From the IMG/VR virus record IMGVR_UViG_3300017764_000064, positions 1-29,079 of that record: a stretch of 29,079 nt of DNA. One strand, given 5' to 3'. The position numbers and the translations under genes are program-made. Source of the DNA: a virus. How positions within the stretch are numbered: position 1 is the first letter of the stretch; every line of letters starts with the position of its first letter. The notes beneath the pieces were generated by a model that was given only the letters and a program-made list of their open reading frames with translations, did no database searches and had not been told where the DNA came from. Below are positions 1 to 7,203 of this stretch, piece after piece.

Positions 1-566
1 GTAACAGTGTCAATTACATTGTTTGATTCTGCAAGTTGTATAGCAGTAATTTTTGCACTATTTGCAGGAGCAGAATTAAATGTTAATGTTTCACCAGAAA
101 CTGTATAATCATTTGATGCACCATATACTTGAAAAGTTCCATTCACAAAAACAATCATATTTACAGCACCAGCTACAGAAGGTGTTCTTGTTAATGTAAA
201 TGCAGTAGTAGAACCGTTTCCTATAAAATCTGCTGGATGTGATTTAGTAGAATCAGCAGCATCAATATGTGGAGAAGAAAGTGCTGTAGTTGATGTGAGC
301 AGTTGTCTACCCATGTATGTAATAAAAATTCTACTTTCGTTGTCAGGGGCTTCAGAAAAGTTTATTTTACTTGTGGAACTTCCAAACGTGATTGAGTATG
401 AATATTCAGGCTCTTGAATAACACCATCAATAGAAACAAGCAATTGTGTAGAAGTGCTTACAGTATAATCTAAATCGTATAATGTTGTTGACCCATCACC
501 AGCTAAAACTTGTCTTTGAAATATTCCATATGCCGGTGATGCACCAAGATAATTGCTGCTATCCAT
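1..566 (-). CDS. Structural/appendage protein, C-terminus beyond window edge (partial)
   Basis: An open frame of 188 codons runs from an ATG at 566 off the left edge, so the C-terminus is missing. The product starts MDSSNYLGASPAYGIF. It then holds two copies of a roughly 70-residue beta-rich module: a 'GDGSTT' or 'GNGSTT' lead, a hydrophobic 'V.IDGV.QEP' or 'VFVNGTFQV' strand, 'Y.VSG.TLTF' and 'F..AP.....I'. This module is common in marine T4-like virion and tail-fibre proteins. A GGA lies 11 bases before the start, and a TATAAATA late box ends 31 bases upstream. It is the first gene after the chaperone-like gene, so a fibre or appendage role is likely. The exact structure it belongs to is not visible. 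Confidence 0.7.
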   Translation of the reverse strand, partial: MDSSNYLGASPAYGIFQRQVLAGDGSTTLYDLDYTVSTSTQLLVSIDGVIQEPEYSYSITFGSSTSKINFSEAPDNESRIFITYMGRQLLTSTTALSSPHIDAADSTKSHPADFIGNGSTTAFTLTRTPSVAGAVNMIVFVNGTFQVYGASNDYTVSGETLTFNSAPANSAKITAIQLAESNNVIDTV

Positions 567-596
567 TTATTGATTCCATTGTTGTTATTTGTATAA

Positions 597-604
597 TATT
601 TATA
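597..604 (-). promoter_or_regulatory. T4-type late promoter box
   Basis: An exact TATAAATA is read on the minus strand, 31 bases upstream of the start at 566. It lies across the last codons of the preceding gene, which ends at 600. Known: T4 late promoters are recognised through this single -10-like element. The spacing matches the other late boxes here. Confidence 0.65.
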
Positions 605-1157
605 CTGTTGGTTCAGTAGGCCAATCATTAATTGGTGCATTTCCAGTGGGATTTCCATCACTGTCTACGGGGGCATCATATAGTGCCATGAAGGCATCCA
701 AATCTGCCGCAGCTGTGATAGATTGTTCAATGGTATTAGATGCACTTCTTACAGCTGTACGATATGTTGCAACAGACTCTGGCATTGCCTCACTTGTTTC
801 TGCTTCCTTGATTGCATACCAATCATACTTTGCAAGCATGTTATGAGCTGATTGTTTTGTGTTTTCAATTGCATTATACTTTAGTCCATGCTGAACCATT
901 TGATTTCCGTCTATATCCATAACAGGATTTCCATCTTTATCAACTACATTTACATCTGCTAATGGTTTTGGATTATCTGCTGAATAGTAAAATCTAGAAT
1001 CATAAGCTGCAGGAGGAGCTGGTGGTTCTTCCCATACAAGACCTACTCCTGCTTTGTCTTCATCAGACATTCTATTCCATGACCAAGGCCATTGAGTGCC
1101 TTCATCATCAACCCAAGAACGTCCTACTTGAATTACTCTGTCTTTATATTTCCACAT
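600..1157 (-). CDS. Tail fibre assembly chaperone-like protein
   Basis: 185 residues. The N-terminus (MWKYKDRVIQVGRSWVDDEG) is rich in Trp and is followed by a Pro-rich 'EEPPAPPAAYDSRFYY' stretch and a 'DKDGNPVMDIDGN' turn-rich segment. The second half contains 'NMLAKYDWYAIKEAE....YRTAVRS'. This follows the L-x-x-x-D-W ... Y-R-x-x-(L/V)-R pattern of the phage tail assembly chaperone / DUF4376-like group that accompanies fibre genes. It lies directly downstream of the LamG/DUF7483 fibre genes, as such chaperones do. I infer a role in folding or attaching the distal fibre. It could also be a minor virion protein of the same family. Confidence 0.6.
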   Translation of the reverse strand: MWKYKDRVIQVGRSWVDDEGTQWPWSWNRMSDEDKAGVGLVWEEPPAPPAAYDSRFYYSADNPKPLADVNVVDKDGNPVMDIDGNQMVQHGLKYNAIENTKQSAHNMLAKYDWYAIKEAETSEAMPESVATYRTAVRSASNTIEQSITAAADLDAFMALYDAPVDSDGNPTGNAPINDWPTEPTV

Positions 1158-1185
1158 AGTTTTATTTTCCTTTTACTATATTATA

Positions 1186-3054
1186 TTATCTAGCGACTGC
1201 ATATTTTTGGGGAATTTCTGCAAATGCTGCGAATACATAAGTTTTCTCATCAGTATTGCAACCACCCCCAGAATTCATTATACGGAACCCATTAGATAAA
1301 AAATCGATACCTTCATTATCTGGGTCTTCTGCTAATGACGAATCTGGGAAAAGTCTATTATCTGCTGAATTAAAAGTATCTCTAGCATTATCTCTAATTT
1401 CCCAGCTATTTGTACCGTCCGTAGTTCGTTTCACCAACACCCATGCTGGCTTAAATCCGGTTGCAATGAACGGCCCTGCTGTAGCTGAACCGTTGCCAAC
1501 ATACGATGAAAATAAACTGTAGCCGGGAATTTCTGTCCAAATATATGCTACGAAATTTTTACCGTCTAGCTGCAACGCCCCATCATTATTAACTGTAAAA
1601 TATTTATTAGTCGGTTCAGTGTCATTCCAATCGTAAATACGATCTGCTGCAGCAGCAGCTGAATCCAGTATTAATGAGTGAGTCGCACCAATAGATTTAT
1701 GATAAACTCGCCAAGAATACCCACTGTCCGTAAGTTGCTTGAAAATTGCAAAATCTGGTTTTTTATTCAGCCCATGTGGTATTCTGCGGTAAGTGTTAGT
1801 CCCGTGTCCTTGGTACGTTAAAATTGAAAAGCCTGACTGTTGATTAATCGACATCGCTGAAGGAGTATACATATGATTTGCTGTATCCTCACTAGGATTA
1901 CTACTGCCCCCCAATGCGTCATTTCGTATCGCTTCACAACTAGTATGGTCTTGTGTGCCACTACTATTTATTCGTTTAGCAGACCCAGTAGCTGATGTTG
2001 CTCCACTTGGCGAACCACCGGCACGGAAGCACCAAGCTACATAATTAGTAGTATTAGGATTATTAATATTATTATCTGTGCCAATTGTGAACCCAGTTGA
2101 ATTAACTGTTTTAACAGCAGTAGATTCTGTATTTTCAGCGCCAGTTGTGTTAGATCTTAAAACTTTAGTGATTCCTCTTACCGAATCATGTAATTGATTA
2201 TCCGTAGAGGCAACATTTCTACGTTTATTCCAAATTAAATCCGGCTGAAACCCAATAGTTATCTGTCTGTTATCAGTGCTGTTACCCGTCCAAGACACAC
2301 ACTTGAAGAAATCTTCTGGATTATCATCAGCAACATTAGGAGTGAAGTCAGGAAGATTGGCTGTGCATAGTGCTTTAGCACCACTAGGAGGAGTATAATA
2401 AAAATCACCGATACCGCTAGCGTCAGGAGCATAAGCTGACCCGCTTGTTTTATTTCCTCCAAAGGTTGAGTCTTGGCCAAAATTTACAACCCAAGTGTCA
2501 CTTTGTGTGTATACTTCTACACAAAAATTGAGATTTTTATAATCACCAGATATACTAGCTACAGATGAACCACTATTTAATAAAGTGCCATTTTTTCCAA
2601 ACCAAACTTCTCCTGTTGAAGCTTTAAATAGAATTTGCCATATTCCAGATGTATCTGGCGCACTGAAACTAGTTGTAATGCTAAACACATTTGTGTTATT
2701 ACTGACAATATTGGTGCCTGATGCTCCAAACCCAATCCCATTACTATTTACATGAGGTTTTGATTGGGCACCTGTGTTTGTTGGTTGATAATTATCTGTG
2801 GCAACTGCTAATTGAAAATAACCTGTGGAATTGAAAGAATTCAGCATAGCAAACTCTGCATAGTAAAGGTTACTGTCAGATATATCAGCATGTATAGATG
2901 ACAAAATACCACCATAATAAAAACCACCAGTATGACCAGTAATTTTTAAATTACCTTGAGTTGGATTATTATGTGAAGAATTCAAATTTAAACTATTAAG
3001 AGTAGCAAAATTATTTGTTGGTGAATCTTTTTTAATATGGTCAGCTATTGCCAT
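1186..3054 (-). CDS. Tail fibre/appendage protein: SPRY-like and DUF7483-like domains
   Basis: 622 residues. The N-terminus (about 11-45) contains 'DSPTNNFATLNSLN', a linker usually found inside longer marine phage fibre proteins just after a LamG domain. Residues about 45-215 look SPRY/concanavalin-like ('GIWQILFKASTGEVWFGKNG', 'VVNFGQDSTF'). Residues about 235-350 and 405-620 are two copies of a DUF7483-like unit: 'F.CVSWTGN....I..GFQPDLIW.K' and 'ILTYQGHGT..RRIPHGLNKKPDF', then '..FVAYIW' and 'YVGNGSA.....TGFKPAWVLVKR'. Such domains occur in receptor-facing fibres. The ribosome site is AGG 11 bases before ATG. The LamG part is encoded separately just upstream, suggesting a fission of one long fibre gene. 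Confidence 0.75.
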   Translation of the reverse strand: MAIADHIKKDSPTNNFATLNSLNLNSSHNNPTQGNLKITGHTGGFYYGGILSSIHADISDSNLYYAEFAMLNSFNSTGYFQLAVATDNYQPTNTGAQSKPHVNSNGIGFGASGTNIVSNNTNVFSITTSFSAPDTSGIWQILFKASTGEVWFGKNGTLLNSGSSVASISGDYKNLNFCVEVYTQSDTWVVNFGQDSTFGGNKTSGSAYAPDASGIGDFYYTPPSGAKALCTANLPDFTPNVADDNPEDFFKCVSWTGNSTDNRQITIGFQPDLIWNKRRNVASTDNQLHDSVRGITKVLRSNTTGAENTESTAVKTVNSTGFTIGTDNNINNPNTTNYVAWCFRAGGSPSGATSATGSAKRINSSGTQDHTSCEAIRNDALGGSSNPSEDTANHMYTPSAMSINQQSGFSILTYQGHGTNTYRRIPHGLNKKPDFAIFKQLTDSGYSWRVYHKSIGATHSLILDSAAAAADRIYDWNDTEPTNKYFTVNNDGALQLDGKNFVAYIWTEIPGYSLFSSYVGNGSATAGPFIATGFKPAWVLVKRTTDGTNSWEIRDNARDTFNSADNRLFPDSSLAEDPDNEGIDFLSNGFRIMNSGGGCNTDEKTYVFAAFAEIPQKYAVAR

Positions 3055-3095
3055 TTTGTTTTTTACCTAAAGAAAAATTAATTATTATTGTTATT

Positions 3096-3827
3096 TTAAA
3101 ATCCGCTTGCAGTCCAATGATTTCCTTGCCCAGAAGAATCATTTGCTGGATTTGATGAATCACTGAAGGTCAATCTAAATCCGTTAGTGCCATATTGATT
3201 AGATGAACCTGACGGTTTATATTCTTTGGGAACCCACACACCATTTTTTGTTTCGCCAAAATCACTATAAGTTGCTACAGTAGATCCTGTTTTGTAACCG
3301 TCTATAAAATTTACTTCAGCTAAATATCCTTTTAAAGTGACAACAGATGTTGTTCTGCCTCCAATTCTCATTTCATAGCTAGAGTGATTATATTTGCTAG
3401 TGGTAAATGACTGAGAATTAGCTGAAAAACTAATGACAGACCCATTTACATAAATTTTTATCTTATCTGTACTGAGTGATGAATCCACAACTACAACTAT
3501 ATGATAAAAAGCAGAAGTGTCTCTAAATAACATTGATGATTCTACATTAAAATTATTTCCACCATTATCAAAAAACTGAAGTTCTCCAGCAGAAAATCTC
3601 ATATCTGACTGCCAACTGCCTGGACTTGCTCCAAGCAATAAGCCATCACTAAAATCTGACAGTTTAACCCAAACTGAATATGTCCATAATCCAGAATTAG
3701 TATTGCTTGAAGGAGTAAAAGATAAAATACTACTCCCATCAAACATCAAGCTCTGACCAATAGGAAAATCATAGAAAGCTGAACTTCCAGTTGTTGATAT
3801 TGCTGCACTTCCAGAAATAATACTCAT
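3096..3827 (-). CDS. LamG/concanavalin-fold fibre protein
   Basis: 243 residues. From residue about 28 the sequence has a LamG-like jelly roll: 'LMFDGSSILSFTPSS', 'WTYSVWVKLSD', 'WYHIVV'-type 'FYHIVVVVDSS', 'KIYVNG' and 'MRIGGRT....GYLAEVNFIDG'. It ends with 'NGFRLTFSDSSN..NDSSGQGNHW', which in longer phage fibres links LamG to the next domain. Here the frame stops right after 'HWTASGF', and the next gene resumes with the typical continuation. Role: probably surface-exposed glycan-binding fibre. The ribosome site is AGG with a long 12-base A-rich spacer. Confidence 0.75.
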   Translation of the reverse strand: MSIISGSAAISTTGSSAFYDFPIGQSLMFDGSSILSFTPSSNTNSGLWTYSVWVKLSDFSDGLLLGASPGSWQSDMRFSAGELQFFDNGGNNFNVESSMLFRDTSAFYHIVVVVDSSLSTDKIKIYVNGSVISFSANSQSFTTSKYNHSSYEMRIGGRTTSVVTLKGYLAEVNFIDGYKTGSTVATYSDFGETKNGVWVPKEYKPSGSSNQYGTNGFRLTFSDSSNPANDSSGQGNHWTASGF

Positions 3828-3853
3828 TTTTTTTATTTACCTGTTTTTTTATA

Positions 3854-4840
3854 TTATGCTAATTTTGCAGAAGCCACTACATATATTGCAGTTGATGATA
3901 TACAAATATAACTTAACCAATATACACCAGCTGCTGCATTAATTGTTCCCAATCCTCCATCTGGAGAAGTACCATTTGCAATTTTAGTATTTGCATGAGC
4001 TGTCACTGTTCCTCCAGTTGTAGTCAATATAATATTTCCAGATTGTCCCACTGCTGAAGCTGCATTAGAAAAAGTAATAGCTTGCGTTCCTGTTGAAATT
4101 GAAGCAGTAAAATTGTTAGTAACTGCTAAATCAAAAGTTAAACTTTCTGCTGTATTTGCTGTTACTGAACCCCTGTTTGCAGCAAGAAATGTTTGGTCTT
4201 CTGCAAGCCCTGCAAGTGTTTGTGCTGTACTATTAGGGAATGTGATTGCGTTTCCCCCACTTGTAACTGATGTAATAACTGGAGCTGTTAGAGTTTTGTT
4301 TGTAAGTGTATCAGTTGAACTTGCAGTAATAAAGGTTGATAGGTCACTTGTAAAAGCAACTGTTCCTGTTGCATCTGGAAAAGTAATTGTTCTGTCAGCT
4401 GTTGCATCTGTAATTGCAAATGTAGTTTCAAAATCATTGTCTGTTGCACCTTCAAATACTAAAGGACTTGCTCCAGTAATAGCTGCACCAGTTAAATTTA
4501 AAGTTCCTGTTACTGTAGTTGCAGTTGTTAAAGTTTTACTATCAAGAGATGTTGGAGCTGAATCAGCAGAAAAAGAAAGAACCCCGTTACCATCTGTTTT
4601 TAGAACATTACCAGATGAACCATGAGCAGTTGGAAGAGTGAATGTTACACTTGATGATACAGCTCCAGATTTTAAAACAGTTCCTGCTGTATTTCCTGCA
4701 TTATTCAAAGTGATTTGTCCAGTTTCAGAACCCCCATCACCTTTCAATGTTATAGCATCACCGGCGGCAAGTTCACCTAAACTAGTAACTACACCTCCAG
4801 CTTTAATTGCTTTTACTATTTCTTGATTTGTTATTGCCAT
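3854..4840 (-). CDS. Modular tail fibre-like protein with TNKTLT repeats
   Basis: 328 residues, rich in Thr, Ala, Gly and Ser. The N-terminal half carries 'ITLNNAGNTAGTVLKSG' and 'VTFTLPTAHGSSGNVLKTDGNG', followed by 'DATADRTITFPDATGTVAF' and 'STDTLTNKTLTAPVITS'. These are standard building blocks of marine phage fibres. The C-terminal ~120 residues ('DQTFLAANRG...' to '...YVVASAKLA') form a separate beta-rich unit ending in a predicted hydrophobic strand. The ribosome site is AGG 8 bases from ATG. It belongs to the cassette of fibre genes between 1186 and 6967. Which fibre or whisker it forms cannot be told from sequence. Confidence 0.7.
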   Translation of the reverse strand: MAITNQEIVKAIKAGGVVTSLGELAAGDAITLKGDGGSETGQITLNNAGNTAGTVLKSGAVSSSVTFTLPTAHGSSGNVLKTDGNGVLSFSADSAPTSLDSKTLTTATTVTGTLNLTGAAITGASPLVFEGATDNDFETTFAITDATADRTITFPDATGTVAFTSDLSTFITASSTDTLTNKTLTAPVITSVTSGGNAITFPNSTAQTLAGLAEDQTFLAANRGSVTANTAESLTFDLAVTNNFTASISTGTQAITFSNAASAVGQSGNIILTTTGGTVTAHANTKIANGTSPDGGLGTINAAAGVYWLSYICISSTAIYVVASAKLA

Positions 4841-4845
4841 TTTAT

Positions 4846-5214
4846 TTACCTTACCTTATAGTTTATTGTTGACCCACCGGCTTCTGTGAATTTAATATTT
4901 CCGTTTTGCATAAGAATGGGAGAAAAGGTTGAATCTGCAAGATAGAATGGAAGACCAGCAAAAGAAATGCTATGTGTAGTTCCTCCTACATCTGTGAAAT
5001 CTACTGTATTACTTCCACCAATTGAACCCCAATCATTTCCAGTATAACCTTCAAATTTGGATTCATCTGTATTAAATCTAAACATTCCAGCTTCTGGTGC
5101 TGAAATATTATTTGTTCTGTCAGCAGTAGAACCTGTCGGCACTCTAACAAAGTCACCTTCAAATCTTATATTGAGTGCTTGTTCTGTAGAATATGGGTAT
5201 CCTATGTATGCCAT
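4846..5214 (-). CDS. Small fibre-domain protein
   Basis: 122 residues beginning MAYIGYPYS. The central part 'PEAGMFRFNTDESKFEGYTGNDWGSIG' is the well-known fibre element that reads roughly 'G.iRfNt.t..fEgY.g..W..i'. It usually sits near the C-terminus of larger phage fibre proteins, and here it forms most of a stand-alone gene. The C-terminal 'LPFYLADSTFSPILMQNGNIKFTEAGGSTIN' is beta-rich. The start has a GGAGGG ribosome site 11 bases upstream. It is separated by one base from the stop of the gene before it, so translation is likely coupled. Probably an appendage subunit. Confidence 0.6.
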   Translation of the reverse strand: MAYIGYPYSTEQALNIRFEGDFVRVPTGSTADRTNNISAPEAGMFRFNTDESKFEGYTGNDWGSIGGSNTVDFTDVGGTTHSISFAGLPFYLADSTFSPILMQNGNIKFTEAGGSTINYKVR

Positions 5215-5215
5215 T

Positions 5216-5824
5216 TTAACTTACACCCTCCAAGACTGATGCGATTACATCACAAGTTCCAGCACTTGCATATGCATAAAACTTATCGCCTCCGTTGAGA
5301 ACTATTTTTTGACCGGAAACAACTTTAAGTGTAGAGCCTGCTGGAATTGGTGCATCTTTTATAATATGATGTGCTCTATAGATTACAATGGTTCCTGCGG
5401 CAGTACCATCTGCTGCACTTGAATTTTGTGCATAGGTAAAAGTTGTTGTAGATGGTACAGATGCTACCTTATATACACCATTTACATATGCTGCTGTTGA
5501 ACCAGTAATATGTACATATTGTCCCACTTTTAATCCATGAGCAGCTCCAACTGTAACTGTTGCGACATCACTTGCTGATATAACACTAGTGATACTTCCC
5601 AAAGTTGAACTTGTATCTTGAATGAAAGAAGTCAAAGTAATAGCAGAACTTCCGGTATTTGAAGCATCTACTTCAATCAAAATAGAATTCACATCTGTGC
5701 TTCCATCGTTTGCAGTATAAATCATTTGTGGGCCCGTATGATTATCAGTGGCACTGCCGGTCACTTGATAATATTCACCAGCTCCTACAATTGTTGCAAA
5801 ACTATTTTTAAAGTTATTTGCCAT
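5216..5824 (-). CDS. Virion structural protein with 'AHGLKVGQYV' bundle-type module
   Basis: 202 residues. It starts MANNFKNSFATIVG, and the first half has an Ig-like beta pattern with 'NSILIEVDASNTGSSAITLTSFI'. Residues about 85-150 contain 'VGAAHGLKVGQYVHITGSTAAYVNGVYKV' followed by 'STTTFTYA', a module common in marine myovirus structural proteins. The end ('GGDKFYAYASAGTCDVIASVLEGVS') resembles the closing strand of decoration or appendage proteins. An AAGGA ribosome site and a late box (5847-5854) lie upstream, so this gene probably opens the last fibre transcription unit. The exact position in the virion is unknown. Confidence 0.6.
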   Translation of the reverse strand: MANNFKNSFATIVGAGEYYQVTGSATDNHTGPQMIYTANDGSTDVNSILIEVDASNTGSSAITLTSFIQDTSSTLGSITSVISASDVATVTVGAAHGLKVGQYVHITGSTAAYVNGVYKVASVPSTTTFTYAQNSSAADGTAAGTIVIYRAHHIIKDAPIPAGSTLKVVSGQKIVLNGGDKFYAYASAGTCDVIASVLEGVS

Positions 5825-5846
5825 TATTCCTTTTCCTTTATAGTTC

Positions 5847-5854
5847 TATTTATA
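5847..5854 (-). promoter_or_regulatory. T4-type late promoter box
   Basis: An exact TATAAATA on the minus strand lies in the 36-base gap between two fibre genes. It ends 23 bases before the ATG at 5824, with an AAGGA ribosome site in between. Confidence 0.75.
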
Positions 5855-5860
5855 TTATTT

Positions 5861-6967
5861 TTATCCCAAAGCAACAGACATTGCAATAGAAAATCCTTCT
5901 GTCCCAAATGGTGTACTTCCTGCAATTGAAATATTTGAACCTGCAACAATGCTTCCACCTACATACAAATCTTTCACAACACCAGCACCTCCAGCAACAG
6001 TCACAGCTCCAGTAGTTGAAGATGTTGATTGACCTGTTCCACTCACCACAAGATTATCGGTAACTGTCACATCATCACCAAATGATGCATCACCAGTAAC
6101 ATTTAAAGTTTGTGTTACTCCTAGAGTTGTCGAGATAGTTGCAGCACCTGTGACTGCAAGAGTAGTTCCATCATAAGTTAGACCAGCACTATCTTCTAAT
6201 TCACCAGCAGTCCCTGCTAAAAGAATTCTACCAGAAGTTAAATCTGAAACTTTTGCACTTGCAAAAGTTGCTGCTGTCCCTACTGAAAGATTCGTTGTTG
6301 TAAGAGTTGAACCGGAGAAAGTTAAATCAGTATCTCCAGCAAGAAGTCCAGCTGTTCCAGCAATAGGTATTTGTCCAGAACTAATATTAGAAACTTTTGC
6401 AGTTGCAAGAGTTGCTTCTGTTCCTACCGAAATATTTGCAGCTGTTAATGTAGTTCCCGAAAATGTTAAATTTGTATTGTCTTCTAATGCACCATCAGTA
6501 CCAGATATTACAAGTCTACCGGATGTTAAATCAGAAACTTTTGCACTTGCAAGAATTGCTTCTGTTCCAATATAAATGTTTCTCCAATTTTTTGTTGAAG
6601 AACCAATATCTTTTGCATTCGTAGCTTCTGGAATTAAATCACTCTCTAAAGTTGCATTAACAGTAATTCTATCACTTGCAGCATTATCTCCAATTGTAAT
6701 TAATCCACCTATTGTGAGATTTCCCGTAATATCAACATTACCACCAAAAGTTGCATTACCAGTAAAATTGTGTGTACCATTTATAATGTTGTTTACATCA
6801 GTAACAAGTGCTTCTAAAGCAGTTTCGACAGTTGTGTATGTAGAAGCTCCAGAAGGAACACTACCAGTAATACCAGCACTAATATCACCAACATCAGTAG
6901 CTAACTCATTAAATTCAACACGCCATTGTTCAAATGTAAAATTAGAAGTTGCGTTTCGGATTGCCAT
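5861..6967 (-). CDS. Repeat-built tail fibre protein
   Basis: 368 residues. The N-terminal ~60 residues ('FEQWRVEFNELATDVGDIS', 'VETALEALVTDVNNI') look helical and resemble the attachment segment of marine phage fibres. 'NFTGNATFGGNVDITGNLTIGG' and 'IGSSTKNWRNIYIG' follow. Residues 133-276 are three consecutive 48-residue repeats around 'AKVSDLTSGR....GT.G.LED...LT..GTTL'. The C-terminus has 'TGAVTVAGGAGVVKDLYVGGSI', another standard fibre element. The stop of the preceding small gene overlaps this start (TAATG), so translation is coupled. Probably a trimeric beta-structured fibre. Repeat number may vary between relatives. Confidence 0.75.
   Translation of the reverse strand: MAIRNATSNFTFEQWRVEFNELATDVGDISAGITGSVPSGASTYTTVETALEALVTDVNNIINGTHNFTGNATFGGNVDITGNLTIGGLITIGDNAASDRITVNATLESDLIPEATNAKDIGSSTKNWRNIYIGTEAILASAKVSDLTSGRLVISGTDGALEDNTNLTFSGTTLTAANISVGTEATLATAKVSNISSGQIPIAGTAGLLAGDTDLTFSGSTLTTTNLSVGTAATFASAKVSDLTSGRILLAGTAGELEDSAGLTYDGTTLAVTGAATISTTLGVTQTLNVTGDASFGDDVTVTDNLVVSGTGQSTSSTTGAVTVAGGAGVVKDLYVGGSIVAGSNISIAGSTPFGTEGFSIAMSVALG
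6140..6571 (-). repeat. Three tandem 144-base (48-residue) coding repeats
   Basis: Translated units occupy 6428-6571, 6284-6427 and 6140-6283. All start (I/V)GT.A....AKVS and share '.G.L......LT..G.TL'. They are diverged at the nucleotide level, so they are old duplications rather than fresh ones. Confidence 0.8.
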
Positions 6968-7203
6968 TAATTTCTATCCATTAATTTTTGAAGAAGAATT
7001 TTTATCTCTTGCATATCAGACTTTAAATCATCAATGTCATGTATAGCATGTTTTAAAGATTCACTTTCTTGCTTACTTTTATTTACTCTTTTCATATAAG
7101 AAACATATGCTGTTTTATCAGTATTAACAATTGCTGTTGTTTCTGTATTTCTTACAAGAGAAGAATGTCCTTCTACTTTTATTAGATTAGATTGCTGATT
7201 CAT
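6967..7203 (-). CDS. Small coiled-coil protein conserved in T4-like marine phages
   Basis: 78 residues. The N-terminus 'NLIKVEGHSSLVRN...AIVNTDKTAYVSYM' and the C-terminal heptad-rich helix ('LKHAIHDIDDLKSDMQEIKILLQKLM') match, from memory, a small conserved hypothetical next to baseplate/fibre genes in T4-like cyanophages. The function is not known. Its start overlaps the stop of the 2081-residue gene (ATGA), and its stop overlaps the next start (TAATG). It therefore sits in a tightly coupled unit with structural genes and may be a connector or assembly factor. Confidence 0.6.
   Translation of the reverse strand: MNQQSNLIKVEGHSSLVRNTETTAIVNTDKTAYVSYMKRVNKSKQESESLKHAIHDIDDLKSDMQEIKILLQKLMDRN

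Noticed and set aside
2259-2480. A 73-residue hydrophobic minus-strand frame that looks like a membrane protein
   Set aside because: It lies in another frame within the SPRY/DUF7483 fibre gene and has no ribosome site; the hydrophobicity comes from the frame offset.
4113-4826. Long plus-strand open frames opposite the fibre genes (also around 1256, 6576, 7534, 11446, 15805)
   Set aside because: They mirror Thr/Ser/Ala-rich minus-strand repeats, have no ribosome sites or recognisable families, and oppose well-supported genes.
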